A DNA stretch of 64,000 nt from Desulfobacter sp. (GCA_028768525.1 CP054837.1:2575001-2639000); one strand, 5' to 3'; numbered from the stretch's first letter, positions 24,996 through 34,900 are shown. Translations and numbers: made by a program. Notes: generated by a model from the sequence alone, not told the origin.

Positions 24996-26165
24996 TTAAT
25001 TCACCGCTGTTTTTGCGGCGGAGGCTTCGGCATCAGCCATGGCCAATGCCATGCCCGGACGGACCTTGTCCGCTCCGGTGGTAACAATTTTCTCTCCCGG
25101 GACAAGCCCCCGGGTGATCAGCCAGTTTCCGTCCACCATGGCACCGGTGGCGACCTCTCTTAGCTGGGCTTCCCCTTTTTCATTGATCACCATGACCCGG
25201 GCCTTTCCGTCCGTTCCCCGGAGTATGGCCCGCTGGGGCACAAAAACAGCCTCAGGCATTTTTGCCTGGGGGGTCCTGATCCGGACAAACATCCCCGGCA
25301 GCAGCAGGCCGTCTTTGTTGGGGAATTCCGCCCTTAATGAAACCTGCCCGGTCCGCTGGTCGACCCGGGCATCGGCAAAAAGCAGGCGGCCGTTGCGGGT
25401 GCTGCCCACCTCTTCCAGGGTCAGGGTGACCTGCCCCCCTTCTTTGGTAATGGCGGCGTTTTCAGTCAGGCTGGTTTTCAGCCGCAGATAGGCAGACACC
25501 GGCTGGTTAAAATCGGCGTAAATGGGATCCAGCTGCCGGATCTCGGCCATGACGGTTGCCTGGCCCTGGCCCACCAGGGCCCCCTCGGTGACCATGGCCC
25601 GGCCGATGCGGCCGGAGATGGGGGCACGCACCGTGGCATATCCCAGGTTGAGGCGGGCGGTTTTGATCTCTGCCTTGGCGGCCTGTACAGCGGCTTTCCC
25701 CTTTTTCATATTGGCCTGGGCGGAATCAAAGGCCTGTTTTGACACGGCCCCGGTTTTGATCAATGCCCTGTACCTGTCAAATGTGGCGGCGGCATCAAAA
25801 AGGTCCGCCTGGGCCCGGGCAAGTTGAGCCTCGGCACCGGCCAGGGCGGCCTGAAACGGGGCGGGATCAATGCGGAAAAGAATCTGCCCCTTTTCCACAT
25901 CGCTGCCTTCCTCAAACTCCCGGGCCAGGACAATGCCGGCCACCCGGGCGCAGACCTTGGCGGACCGAACCGCAGCGATGCGGCCGGGCAGGTCCGCGGT
26001 TTCCGTAAAGGGCCGGGTTTCCACGGTGAGGATATCCACGGCCGGCGGGGGAGCCGCCTTGGATTCCGCGGCCTGGGCCGCCCCGGCCGGTTCTTTCTGT
26101 TCCAGGCAGCCCATTGCCGTCAGGCATAACAGCAGCATCATAGCCGCGATCTGTTTCATTTTCAT
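24996..26165 (-). CDS. RND periplasmic adaptor (membrane fusion protein), lipoprotein
   Basis: The 389-residue protein is the periplasmic adaptor that links the RND permease to an outer-membrane channel. A lipoprotein signal ends in TAMGC, so the protein is anchored to the inner membrane by acylation. Then come the lipoyl half-motifs (RIAAVRSAKVCARVAG and VRAPISGRIGRAMV), a helical hairpin of about 70 residues, and beta-barrel and membrane-proximal domains (PGMFVRIRTP). The start was moved to MKMKQIAAMM because AAGGAG lies seven bases upstream. It is the first gene of the operon. Confidence 0.93.
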   Translation of the reverse strand: MKMKQIAAMMLLLCLTAMGCLEQKEPAGAAQAAESKAAPPPAVDILTVETRPFTETADLPGRIAAVRSAKVCARVAGIVLAREFEEGSDVEKGQILFRIDPAPFQAALAGAEAQLARAQADLFDAAATFDRYRALIKTGAVSKQAFDSAQANMKKGKAAVQAAKAEIKTARLNLGYATVRAPISGRIGRAMVTEGALVGQGQATVMAEIRQLDPIYADFNQPVSAYLRLKTSLTENAAITKEGGQVTLTLEEVGSTRNGRLLFADARVDQRTGQVSLRAEFPNKDGLLLPGMFVRIRTPQAKMPEAVFVPQRAILRGTDGKARVMVINEKGEAQLREVATGAMVDGNWLITRGLVPGEKIVTTGADKVRPGMALAMADAEASAAKTAVN

Positions 26166-26285
26166 CAATTCACTCCTTGAATATAAAAGTTCAACACCGG
26201 TTGAGGGCCGAATCATTTTCCAGTAGTTGGGGTGAAATCCCCCCTTTATGAATGCTCCGGTGTTCAGATCCTTTCGAAAGAGGGG

Positions 26286-26316
26286 AAGATAAGGTATATA
26301 GTAACTATAGAGTCAA
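26286..26316 (-). promoter_or_regulatory. MerR-type promoter/operator of the first RND operon
   Basis: On the minus strand TTGACT and TATCTT are 19 bases apart (18 if TTATCT is used). The over-long spacer holds a dyad, TATAG-TTA-CTATA. An overlong spacer with central dyad is the hallmark of promoters activated by MerR proteins. The MerR gene is divergent and starts 65 bases away. Confidence 0.75.
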
Positions 26317-26381
26317 CCCCTGGGTTGTATATTTTTGTTACAAAATGAAACCGTTGCGCAATACGGGTAAGAGGAAAAAAG

Positions 26382-27191
26382 ATGAAAATAAGGTTTCAGG
26401 CCGGCGAAATGGCCCAGATGCACCAAATCTCTAAGCAGACCCTGATCTATTACGATAAAATCGGCCTGTTCAGGCCCAGGGAGGTGGATTCTGCCACCGG
26501 TTACCGGTATTACCATCCGGACCAGTGCGAGGACCTGGACATTATTTTATTTCTCAAAAGCCTGGGCATGACACTCCGGGAAATCAAAACCTACCGGAAC
26601 CAGGATTCCATCCGGGACCGGATCAGGCTGCTGGAATCCCAGGGCCGTACCATAGAAAAAAAACTGGACCAGATCCTCAGGGCCAGGCGGCAGCTGGATA
26701 CCATGGTCCAGTCCCTCAAGGCCAGTCTTGCCGTCACTCCCTACGAGAAAGGAATCAAGTGGATGGAAAAACGGCCCCTGTCCAGCATGGAAGTGCCCCC
26801 GCCCGGAGACCTATATGCCATGGAACTCTGTTTTAAAAAGATGTTCAGAGCGGCCAGGGAGGCCTTTGATGTCGATATCCATGATTTCCTGGTCGAAGTG
26901 GAACAGGGGCCCGGCGGCCGGGAGATTTTTAAAAAAGTGGCCCTGCCGTCAAAGGACAGGGCCAATGATGAGTTGCCCCCGGGACATTATGCCTATTTTT
27001 TCCACAAAGGGCCCTATGAGGCCCTGGCAGCATCCCGGGCGGAGCTGAGGGACTTTATAAGGGACTCGGGGCACCGGGCCACCGGCCCGGCCCTGGAACG
27101 GGTACTGCTCTCCAAACTGGCCGTCCTCCACGAAAAGGATTTTTTGGTGGAGATCCAGATACCCGTTGAACAAAGACAAAAGACGGGTTAG
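26382..27191 (+). CDS. MerR-family regulator of the adjacent RND pump
   Basis: The 269-residue protein has a MerR winged helix (FQAGEMAQMHQISKQTLIYY, DKIGLF, ATGYRYY), a linker helix around 85-112 and a GyrI-like effector domain at about 120-265. It is a BmrR-type activator that would sense a toxic compound bound by the C-terminal domain. It would then untwist the overlong-spacer promoter of the divergent RND operon. The regulatory link is inferred from the promoter architecture and position. Its stop interlocks with that of the convergent flavoprotein gene in TTAG. Confidence 0.88.
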   Translation: MKIRFQAGEMAQMHQISKQTLIYYDKIGLFRPREVDSATGYRYYHPDQCEDLDIILFLKSLGMTLREIKTYRNQDSIRDRIRLLESQGRTIEKKLDQILRARRQLDTMVQSLKASLAVTPYEKGIKWMEKRPLSSMEVPPPGDLYAMELCFKKMFRAAREAFDVDIHDFLVEVEQGPGGREIFKKVALPSKDRANDELPPGHYAYFFHKGPYEALAASRAELRDFIRDSGHRATGPALERVLLSKLAVLHEKDFLVEIQIPVEQRQKTG

Positions 27192-28201
27192 GGCTTGAAT
27201 ATGATGGCATCCGGCACATCATCGGCCCGCTCAGTGCCGGTAAGCACCATGGCCTGGATCAACTCCATTTTTATCTTGTCAATGTAGGCTGCCACCCCCT
27301 CTTTAAGGCCGCCCACGGCCGCCACGGAAAAGGGCCGGCCGATCATCACGGCATCCGCCCCCAGCGCCAGGAGTTTTAACACATCTCCGCCGGTCCGCAC
27401 CCCGCCGTCGGCCAGCACGGTGATGCGGTCCCCCACGGCCGCTGCGATCGCCGGCAGTACCCGGGCGGCACCCGGCGTGAAGTCCAGGACTCTCCCCCCG
27501 TGGTTGGAGACCACAATGGCATCGGCCCCGGCATCGGCGGCGGCCACAGCATCCTCAACGGTCATCACCCCTTTGAGGATAAATGGCATGTCTGCCTTTT
27601 TAATAATCTCCCCCAGCTTGTCCACGCCCTTGGGGGAAACCGGCCGTCCCATCTGCCTCAGGGTCACAAGGCCTGCGGCATCGATGTCCATGCCGATGAC
27701 GGCGGCACCCGCGGCCCGGACCTTGTCGAATTTTTCAAAGAGTTCCTTGTCCTCCCAGGGCTTGATAAAGGGAATCCCCTGCCCCCCGGCAGACTTGATT
27801 TCAGCCAGGGCGGTTTCATGGATAAAATCGGGCACCCCGTCCCCTGTGCAGCCCAGTATCCCCTTTTCCAGGCACCCCTGGATGATGGCATTGACATAGG
27901 CGTCTTCGCTGATCTTCCCGCCCATATTAAAGGAGACCCCGCCGATGGGTGCTGCCAGCACCGGCAGGTCCAGGTCCTGGCCCAGGATGGTCACCGAAGT
28001 ATCCGGCTCAACCACATCGTGTACCAGGCGCATATTGAACCGGTACTCCTTGAGTGCGTTCAGATTGTCCTTGAACGCCGAGGCCGTGCCAAGACCGCCC
28101 ATTCCCGGAACCTCTCCCCGGCAGGCCTTTCCGTCGCACTCCGGGCAGACCCGGCAATAGCCCTTCATCAGTTTTTTTGCATTATCGTAAACCTCTTGCA
28201 T
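27188..28201 (-). CDS. FMN-dependent alpha-hydroxy-acid dehydrogenase-like protein
   Basis: The 337-residue TIM-barrel flavoprotein has the family's catalytic VSNHGGR His/Arg motif, a Lys in ILKGVMT, and the FMN-phosphate site ADGGVRTGGD followed by GADAVMIGRP. It would oxidise a 2-hydroxy acid such as lactate or glycolate. Unlike classical lactate oxidases it begins with a Cys cluster, C16-x2-C19-x2-C22-x4-C27, which might hold a metal or Fe-S centre. The gene starts 30 bases after the stop of the flavin oxidoreductase gene, so the two form an operon. Confidence 0.85.
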   Translation of the reverse strand: MQEVYDNAKKLMKGYCRVCPECDGKACRGEVPGMGGLGTASAFKDNLNALKEYRFNMRLVHDVVEPDTSVTILGQDLDLPVLAAPIGGVSFNMGGKISEDAYVNAIIQGCLEKGILGCTGDGVPDFIHETALAEIKSAGGQGIPFIKPWEDKELFEKFDKVRAAGAAVIGMDIDAAGLVTLRQMGRPVSPKGVDKLGEIIKKADMPFILKGVMTVEDAVAAADAGADAIVVSNHGGRVLDFTPGAARVLPAIAAAVGDRITVLADGGVRTGGDVLKLLALGADAVMIGRPFSVAAVGGLKEGVAAYIDKIKMELIQAMVLTGTERADDVPDAIIFKP

Positions 28202-28231
28202 CCTTATTCTCTCCTGTTCATTTTACTGGTT

Positions 28232-30157
28232 TCAGGCCTCCCGTCCGGCCTCTTCCGCCTCTGCTATGCAGAACATGAGGTGGCGGGGGAGTTTGGCATC
28301 CCCGATGATGTGGAAGGCGGCTTTGGTCTGTTTTTCAAGCGCTTTGGCCTCCCGCACCGGTTGGTGTTTTTCAGATATGACAACGGCGTCAAATCCGGTC
28401 AGGCGAACGGCCTCCCCATTGGCCGTGAATTCGGCCCCGTCATCGGTGAATGCCTGTACAGCCACATTTTTATAAAGCAGAACCTTTCCTTTTTTCAAGC
28501 GCTCCCGCAGATAGTACCGGTCATTGGATGACATTTCCTCGGCAAAACTCTTTTTGCGGTTGAGCACCACCACCTCATGCCCCTGTTCAGCCAGGGTGTC
28601 GGCGGTGATGAGCCCGGTCATGCCCCCGCCCAGTACAATGACCCTTTTTCCGTCTATTTCTTCCCCGCTGAACACATCCACATTGGTGAGCAGTTCCATC
28701 CTGCTTTTGAACAGGCCCTTGATCACGGGCATATCCGGCATGGACCCTGTGGCCAGGATCACATGGTCCGGCCCGAACTCGTCCAGCACCGATTTGGACA
28801 GGGGGGTGTTATACTGGATATCCACACTCAGACGGACCAGTTCCTCCCGGAAAAACCTTAAGATATCCCCCAGTTCCCCCCGGCCCGGGGCGTTGGCGGC
28901 CAGGGCCAGCAGCCCGCCCTGACCTTCCCCCTTTTCACAGACCATGACCTCATGGCCCCGCATGGCGAACATCCGGGCGGCCGCCAGCCCCGAGGGGCCG
29001 GCCCCGGCTACCAGGATTTTTAATTTTTCTTTAGGGGCCTCTTCCCCGGCCAACTTGTACTCCCGCCCCACATCGGGGTTGACCACGCAGGAGCCGGGCT
29101 CCTTTGCCAGCACCGCATGGATGCAACCCAGGCAGCAGCCCACACAGGGCCGGATATTGGAAATCCGGCCGGATTCCGCCTTATTGGGATATTCGGGGTC
29201 GGCAATAACAGACCGGCCCAGTGCCACCATATCGGCACGGCCCTCCTTGACAATGGCATCGGCCATGACCGGATCCTTGATCCTTCCCACGGTAATCACC
29301 GGGATATCCACCACCTTTTTCACCGCCTCGGCCAGGTGGACGAAACAGCCGTGGGGGGTATACATGGACGGAATGGTCAGCTCGGTGGACCCGTAGACCC
29401 CGCCGGAAATATGCAGATATGCAGCGCCCGCCGCCTGGAGCAGCGGCGCGATGCGCAGGGTGTCCTTCAGCTCCCAGCCGTTTTCGATATAATCGTTGCC
29501 GTTGATCCGGATGCCCACGGGATAGTCTTCCCCGGCCGTTTTTCTAATGGCCGCCATAATCTCAAACAGGAACCGGGTCCGGTTTTCAAAGCTTCCCCCG
29601 TATTCGTCGGTGCGGATATTGGAATTGGGGGCCAGAAACTGGTTGATGAGATAGCCGTGGGCCCCGTGGATTTCAATAAAGTCGAACCCTGCCTCCCGGC
29701 ACCGCCGGGCCGACTGGGCAAAACAGTCCACCAATTCCTTGATTTCCTCTTTTTCAAGGGCCCTCACCTCCCCCTTGACCACGGCCGGGGCCGGGATGGC
29801 CGAGGGCGCCACCTTTTCCGGCAGGTAGGACTGGCGGCCGCCGTGCATGAGCTGGACACCGAATTTCACATCGTATTTTTTCACCCGATCCACCATTCCC
29901 CTGAGGGAGGGAATACAGGAATCATCATACATCTGGGGCAGATCGGGAAGCTCCTGGCCGCCGGGGTGGACCGAGCCGCCCCCCACCAGCATCATGCCGA
30001 TGCCCCCCCTGGCCCTTGCCACAAAATACTCAATGAGCTGATCCGTGACATGGCATTGGTCATCCACACCAAAATTAATACTCATGGCAGACATGAGCAG
30101 ACGGTTTTTGACATCCATATTTCCGACCCGGATGGGACTGAAGAGCTCAGACAGCAT
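28232..30157 (-). CDS. FMN/FAD/4Fe-4S NAD(P)H oxidoreductase (2,4-dienoyl-CoA reductase/enoate reductase family)
   Basis: The 641-residue protein has an Old Yellow Enzyme-type FMN barrel (1-330) starting LFSPIRVGNMDVKNR. It is followed by a 4Fe-4S site with Cys338, 341, 345 and 357, the spacing of FadH. A FAD/NAD(P)-binding part follows (GAGPSGLAAARMFAMRGHEV and VLGGGMTGLITADTLAEQGH). It would reduce an activated C=C bond, in a dienoyl-CoA, enoate or aromatic derivative. The start MLSELF has GGGGAG upstream. It heads an operon with the FMN dehydrogenase gene. Confidence 0.9.
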   Translation of the reverse strand: MLSELFSPIRVGNMDVKNRLLMSAMSINFGVDDQCHVTDQLIEYFVARARGGIGMMLVGGGSVHPGGQELPDLPQMYDDSCIPSLRGMVDRVKKYDVKFGVQLMHGGRQSYLPEKVAPSAIPAPAVVKGEVRALEKEEIKELVDCFAQSARRCREAGFDFIEIHGAHGYLINQFLAPNSNIRTDEYGGSFENRTRFLFEIMAAIRKTAGEDYPVGIRINGNDYIENGWELKDTLRIAPLLQAAGAAYLHISGGVYGSTELTIPSMYTPHGCFVHLAEAVKKVVDIPVITVGRIKDPVMADAIVKEGRADMVALGRSVIADPEYPNKAESGRISNIRPCVGCCLGCIHAVLAKEPGSCVVNPDVGREYKLAGEEAPKEKLKILVAGAGPSGLAAARMFAMRGHEVMVCEKGEGQGGLLALAANAPGRGELGDILRFFREELVRLSVDIQYNTPLSKSVLDEFGPDHVILATGSMPDMPVIKGLFKSRMELLTNVDVFSGEEIDGKRVIVLGGGMTGLITADTLAEQGHEVVVLNRKKSFAEEMSSNDRYYLRERLKKGKVLLYKNVAVQAFTDDGAEFTANGEAVRLTGFDAVVISEKHQPVREAKALEKQTKAAFHIIGDAKLPRHLMFCIAEAEEAGREA

Positions 30158-30204
30158 AAGCGGACTCCCCTTTTCAGCAATGGTTGAATTGACCTGACCC
30201 AAAA

Positions 30205-30234
30205 GTTATAACCAGACTTGGTAGGGAGTTACAA
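30205..30234 (-). promoter_or_regulatory. Candidate promoter of the flavoprotein operon
   Basis: On the minus strand TTGTAA and TATAAC are separated by 18 bases, ending about 48 bases before the start codon. Confidence 0.5.
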
Positions 30235-30353
30235 GTTTTTTCTCAGGACGGCACCCGCGAAGGGCCTCAACAATACAGGCAGGCCGGCGTTGGCAGGGGA
30301 ATCTTCGCCGGGACAAGGGCAGAGGCCGGCATTATTACAACAGGCAACCGGGC

Positions 30354-30965
30354 TCAATCCACATCGCCAATGTCCAATTCCGGAAATCGTTCCCGGGCAC
30401 AATCGGGGCATATGCCGTGGCTGAATTCCGCATTGGAATATTTTGTCATATAGGTTTCCAGGCGATCCCAGGCATCGGCGTCATTTCGAATCTTGTGGCA
30501 GTACATGCAGATGGGGATAATGCCCTGGAGGGTTTTCACATGCAAAAGCGCCTCCTTGAGTTCCGCCACCTTCTGTGCCAGCAGCATTTGTGTATTCACC
30601 AGCCGTTTGGCGACAAAGATACGGGCCTGGAGTTCATTTTGATCAAAGGGCTTGGTGATGTAATCGTCGGCACCGGCGTCAAAGCCTTTGACAATATCGT
30701 CCTTACTGTTGCGGGCGGTCACCATGATGATATACGCCTGGACATGCTGCACCGTTCTTTGTTTAATCCTGCGGCAGACCTCTATCCCGTCCATTCCGGG
30801 CATCATCCAGTCCAAAAGTGCGATTTTAGGCGAATCCTCTTTTTCCAGAATACTCAACGCGGCGTTGCCGTCCCTTGCGCTCAGGGTGTCAAATCCCCAT
30901 TTTTTAAAGCAGCCTTCAAGAATCAGGAGGGTCGTCATATCATCTTCGGCAATTAATATTTTCAT
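30354..30965 (-). CDS. Response regulator with receiver and Cys-rich C-terminal domain
   Basis: The 203-residue protein has an N-terminal REC domain: acidic pocket AEDD, phospho-acceptor D52 in LLDWMMPG, Thr in VTAR and Lys in ITKPF. A coiled linker leads to a C-terminal segment CMYCHKIRNDADAWDRLE ... FSHGICPDC. Its two Cys pairs are common in response regulators and PAS kinases of this group. No DNA-binding domain is present. It probably relays phosphate or docks to partners. Its ATG overlaps the stop of the hybrid kinase gene as ATGA. Confidence 0.88.
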   Translation of the reverse strand: MKILIAEDDMTTLLILEGCFKKWGFDTLSARDGNAALSILEKEDSPKIALLDWMMPGMDGIEVCRRIKQRTVQHVQAYIIMVTARNSKDDIVKGFDAGADDYITKPFDQNELQARIFVAKRLVNTQMLLAQKVAELKEALLHVKTLQGIIPICMYCHKIRNDADAWDRLETYMTKYSNAEFSHGICPDCARERFPELDIGDVD

Positions 30966-33900
30966 ATAAATAAATGCTCCAGTTCTTTTTTTAATATGGA
31001 AAATGCCCGGTCCAGCATGGGCAGGATAGATTGAATCCGGTCCAGGTCCCCCTTTTTCCCCGCTTCTTCGATGCGGGCGCCAATATCGCTGAGGGCCATG
31101 GCGCTGAGGTTTCCGGCAGCGCCTTTGATCTGATGGCCCTGATTGCCGGCCTCCTCAACCGCCTGCTGTTGGATCAGTTCTTCAAGCCGGCTTATCTGCC
31201 GGGGCATATCGGCCAAAAAACTGTCAATCACTGTTTTTACCAGGTCCGGATCCCCCATCAGGCGATCGGACAATTCGTCCATGCAAAACACGGGCAAATC
31301 GCAATGCTCCGGTTTTTCACCGTTTTTTTCTTCCACATCCGGTTGGCCCTTGGAGACGATGTCACCCGTTTCAGGGAGCCACCGTTCAAAGGCGGTTACC
31401 ATGACATCCGCAGTTACCGGTTTGCTGATGTAATCATCCATACCGGCCAAGAGGCATCTGTCCTTATCCTTTTTCATGGCATGGGCGGTCATGGCAATCA
31501 CCGGGGTTCTGCGCCGTTGATCCGTTTCTTCGAACTCCCGGATGGCACGGGTGGCGGACAGCCCGTCCATTTCGGGCATCTGCACATCCATGAGGACAAG
31601 GTCATATCGGCCCGCCTTAAAGGCTTCCACCGCTTTGACCCCATTTACCGCCGTATCCACATTGGTAAGATCCAGCTTTTTAAGAATACCGATGGCCACC
31701 TGGCGATTCACCTCATTATCCTCTGCGATCAATATCCGGGTATTTTTGCGGTAAAGCGACGGTACAGTATGGCGGGTCACGATGGACTGTTTTTTTCCGG
31801 TATTAAACGGGCCGGCCAAGATAGCAGACAGGCAGCTATACAGCTCCGAGAAGCCCACAGGTTTTATCAGATAGGCCGAGAAGCCGACCGCTTCAAACCG
31901 TTTGGCATCGCCGGCCTGGCCCATGGAGGTCATCATGATCAACTGCAGAGACTTCGTTTTATCATCCGACTTGATAATCTTACCCAAAGAAAGGCCGTCC
32001 ATCACCGGCATCTGCATATCCAGGATGGCTATTTTAAAGGGGTCCCCATCCGCCAACGCCCCATGGAGAAGGTGCAGTGCCTCGGGACCGCCCGCCGCTT
32101 CCGAGACCCGGCACCCCCATGAAGCCAGCTGGCCCTGAAGAATTTCCCGGTTGGTTTTATTGTCATCCACGATCAGGATATGGGTTCCCTTCAGGTCGGC
32201 CAAGGTCCGCCGTTTTAAACCGGAAAAGGCCTCATCCTGCTTTTTGAAACAGACGGTGAACCAGAATTCCGCCCCGTCACCTTCCTGGCTCTTTACACCG
32301 ATTTTACCCCCCATCATCTCGCACAGCTTTTTTGAAATACTCAACCCAAGCCCTGTCCCGCCGAATTCCCTCGTAGTGGAACTGTCTGCCTGGGTAAAGC
32401 TGTCGAACAACATCAGGTGTTTTTCCGGGGAAATGCCAATCCCGGTATCTTTTACAGAAAACAATAACTCCACCTGGGTTTCCGTCTCTTTTTCCAGATG
32501 GGCCAACACACTGATTTCCCCCTTCTGGGTGAATTTTACGGCATTGCCCACCAGATTCACCAGGATCTGGCGAAGACGGGCCGGGTCTCCCTGTAATAGG
32601 GCCGGCACTTCAGGGGCCGCCGCGCAGATAAATTCCAGATCTTTTTCCTGGACGCGATGGGACATCATGGTCCCCACATCGTCCAGCAATACCCTTAAAT
32701 CAAAATCGATGGTCTCGATTTCCAGCATGCCGGCCTCAATTTTCGAAAAATCAAGGACATCGCTAATAATGCTCAGCAGGGATTCGCCGCAGCTTTGGAT
32801 GTTGCCGGCGTAATGCCGCTGTTCCCGGGTCAGTCCGGTGTCGAGCAGCAGTCCTGTCATCCCGATGACACCGTTGAGCGGGGTTCTGATCTCATGGCTC
32901 ATATTGGCAAGGAATTCGCTTTTGGCCATATTGGCAATTTCTGCCTGCAGGGCCATCTGGTTGGCCGTGGCAATGGCTTTTTCAAGTTCCCGGTTGATCA
33001 TGTTCAACTCATGCCGGGACTTTTTTTCCCTTGTGATATCCTGGAAGTTGGTCACCATGCCCATGGGCCGTCCCTTGGCACTCAAAAGAAGGCCGGCACC
33101 GATACGCACATCGATGATGGTATGATCCTTGGTATATCGCCGGGTTTCAAACCCGGACACCTTTTCTCCGTTCAATACCCGTTTGACTGCCTCTATGGTG
33201 TCGGGGCGGTCCTCGGGAGGAACAAAATCAATCTTCTGCCCTTTCAATTCCGCCAGTGTCCAGCCAAAAACCCTTGTGAAGCCGGGGTTGAGGTAGGTTA
33301 CCCGCCCGTTGACATCGTAAACCACCAGGGGATCCACAATGGTTTCCATGACGGTGTGCCGGCTGTCTTCACTTTCGTGCAGGGCTGCCTCGGCCGCTTT
33401 CAGCCGGCTGATATCCATGAAGGCCTCGATAATCACCTTTTCATCCTCGAGTTCAATGGATAGGGCGGTTTTGTATACCGGGATTTTTTCTCCATCCCGG
33501 CGGATCACCTCCTTTTCAGACTGGTCCACCTTCTGCCGCAGATCGGTGATGGGGCATTTCCCCCTCTGGGCCGGACAGATGCTGTCATGACAGATATGGC
33601 CCACCAGGTCTGATTTTTCACCAAAACCGGTCATGGCCAAGGCCGCCTTGTTGACCCGGCGGATGACTTTTTTATCATCCACGATCATCATACCGATGGG
33701 GATGTTTTCAATTATTTTTTCTGTGGTCTCAAGGGCCTTTTTAAGCTTATCTTCTATTTCAAGGGTCCGGGTAATGTCCTTATCCACGCCGCGGTAGCCC
33801 AGCAGATTGCCCGAGGCATCAAGAACCGGCACCCCGTTGGTCAGCAGGCAGACCCGGGTGCCGTCCTTTCTCAGGTTCCAGTTTTTCAAATCGACGATGG

Positions 33901-34582
33901 GGGCTTTTTTGTCCATGATCCGGGCAAAGGCATCTCGAACGTCCCGGACCCTATCTGCGGGCATGAAATCAAAGGGGGTTTTCCCCAGCACCTCTTCATC
34001 ATCGTATCCAAGCACCTGTTTCAGATTCCCGGCCGTAAAGGTATACCGTCCCAGGTGGTCCATCTCCCAGATCCAGTCGGCCATGCTCATGGAAATATCG
34101 CGAAAACGGCTTTCACTCTGGGCCAGAATTTTTTCGGATCTTTTATACTTGCTGATATCCCGGACCTGTCCCAGCCGGGCCTGGGATTTCTTAAGCGGGG
34201 GGATATCGCTACCTGAACTCAATGAGCCTGTAATTCGGCCATTGGAATCCCTCAAAATGGCATTCCGCCATTCAATGGCGCGTTCCTCCCCCGACTTGGT
34301 GATCACCCGGCTTTCATAATATTCCGCCGGGGCAATGGTGCCTGCCATCAATTGGTGATACCCCTTAAGGCCATCCTCGATGTCGGCCTTGGGCAGGCAG
34401 GTCTCAAACCAGTTTTTGCCCATTAATTCTTCTTCACTGTATCCCAGGATATCCAACCCGTATGGATTGATATATGAAATAAGCCCCTTGTCATCAATGG
34501 CAACGATAACCACCCTGGCAGCGGAAAGATACCGTGCGAAATCCGAAGGATTATTCTCCGTTGTGGAGACCTGTTTCGTCAT
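30962..34582 (-). CDS. Hybrid sensor histidine kinase (PAS x4, HisKA, HATPase, REC x2, Hpt)
   Basis: The 1206-residue cytoplasmic kinase starts with four PAS units (about 14-130, 158-285, 288-400 and 403-525) and then a coiled coil. HisKA follows with H563 in MSHEIRTPLNG, and then a HATPase (GGTGLGLSISK). There are two receiver domains (D855 in AILDMQMP, D999 in LMDVQMP) and a C-terminal Hpt with H1150 in HQIKGAAGN. This is a full intramolecular phosphorelay of the BarA/RpfC type. The third PAS has a Cys-rich loop (CHDSICPAQRGKCPITD) that could bind metal or sense redox state. No transmembrane segment was seen. The output partner is the response regulator encoded next. Confidence 0.93.
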   Translation of the reverse strand: MTKQVSTTENNPSDFARYLSAARVVIVAIDDKGLISYINPYGLDILGYSEEELMGKNWFETCLPKADIEDGLKGYHQLMAGTIAPAEYYESRVITKSGEERAIEWRNAILRDSNGRITGSLSSGSDIPPLKKSQARLGQVRDISKYKRSEKILAQSESRFRDISMSMADWIWEMDHLGRYTFTAGNLKQVLGYDDEEVLGKTPFDFMPADRVRDVRDAFARIMDKKAPIVDLKNWNLRKDGTRVCLLTNGVPVLDASGNLLGYRGVDKDITRTLEIEDKLKKALETTEKIIENIPIGMMIVDDKKVIRRVNKAALAMTGFGEKSDLVGHICHDSICPAQRGKCPITDLRQKVDQSEKEVIRRDGEKIPVYKTALSIELEDEKVIIEAFMDISRLKAAEAALHESEDSRHTVMETIVDPLVVYDVNGRVTYLNPGFTRVFGWTLAELKGQKIDFVPPEDRPDTIEAVKRVLNGEKVSGFETRRYTKDHTIIDVRIGAGLLLSAKGRPMGMVTNFQDITREKKSRHELNMINRELEKAIATANQMALQAEIANMAKSEFLANMSHEIRTPLNGVIGMTGLLLDTGLTREQRHYAGNIQSCGESLLSIISDVLDFSKIEAGMLEIETIDFDLRVLLDDVGTMMSHRVQEKDLEFICAAAPEVPALLQGDPARLRQILVNLVGNAVKFTQKGEISVLAHLEKETETQVELLFSVKDTGIGISPEKHLMLFDSFTQADSSTTREFGGTGLGLSISKKLCEMMGGKIGVKSQEGDGAEFWFTVCFKKQDEAFSGLKRRTLADLKGTHILIVDDNKTNREILQGQLASWGCRVSEAAGGPEALHLLHGALADGDPFKIAILDMQMPVMDGLSLGKIIKSDDKTKSLQLIMMTSMGQAGDAKRFEAVGFSAYLIKPVGFSELYSCLSAILAGPFNTGKKQSIVTRHTVPSLYRKNTRILIAEDNEVNRQVAIGILKKLDLTNVDTAVNGVKAVEAFKAGRYDLVLMDVQMPEMDGLSATRAIREFEETDQRRRTPVIAMTAHAMKKDKDRCLLAGMDDYISKPVTADVMVTAFERWLPETGDIVSKGQPDVEEKNGEKPEHCDLPVFCMDELSDRLMGDPDLVKTVIDSFLADMPRQISRLEELIQQQAVEEAGNQGHQIKGAAGNLSAMALSDIGARIEEAGKKGDLDRIQSILPMLDRAFSILKKELEHLFI

Positions 34583-34900
34583 TGCAACATCCTGTTTTTA
34601 CAAAAATGGCTTATAAAAAAACTCTGCCCTAAGGGGTATCGTCGGGGGGGATATTGGAGCGGCCTGTTGTGGAATTTATATGGCGCACCAACCACCCAGG
34701 GACATTACGGAGAATGATACGTCAAGCGCACCGGTTACGTCAACAGATTGTTACCCAGGGGCCATAGGGGGGGCCAACTCCGCCGGCACGCCCACTGGAT
34801 ATGCAAGGCGCAGTAAATATTCAGCGGCAGTCACCGCAATAGTCAGGGACGAAAGGGGCCCTCCTTGGGAAAAACCTGTTGCCCTGGGAGGGCCTGTGTT
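34583..34900. other. Intergenic region with no recognised gene
   Basis: This gap of just over 300 bases lies between the divergent hybrid kinase and nitroreductase genes and must hold both promoters. It has an 82-codon open frame of low-complexity character, which I do not accept as a gene. No convincing hairpin, repeat or RNA motif was seen. Confidence 0.4.
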
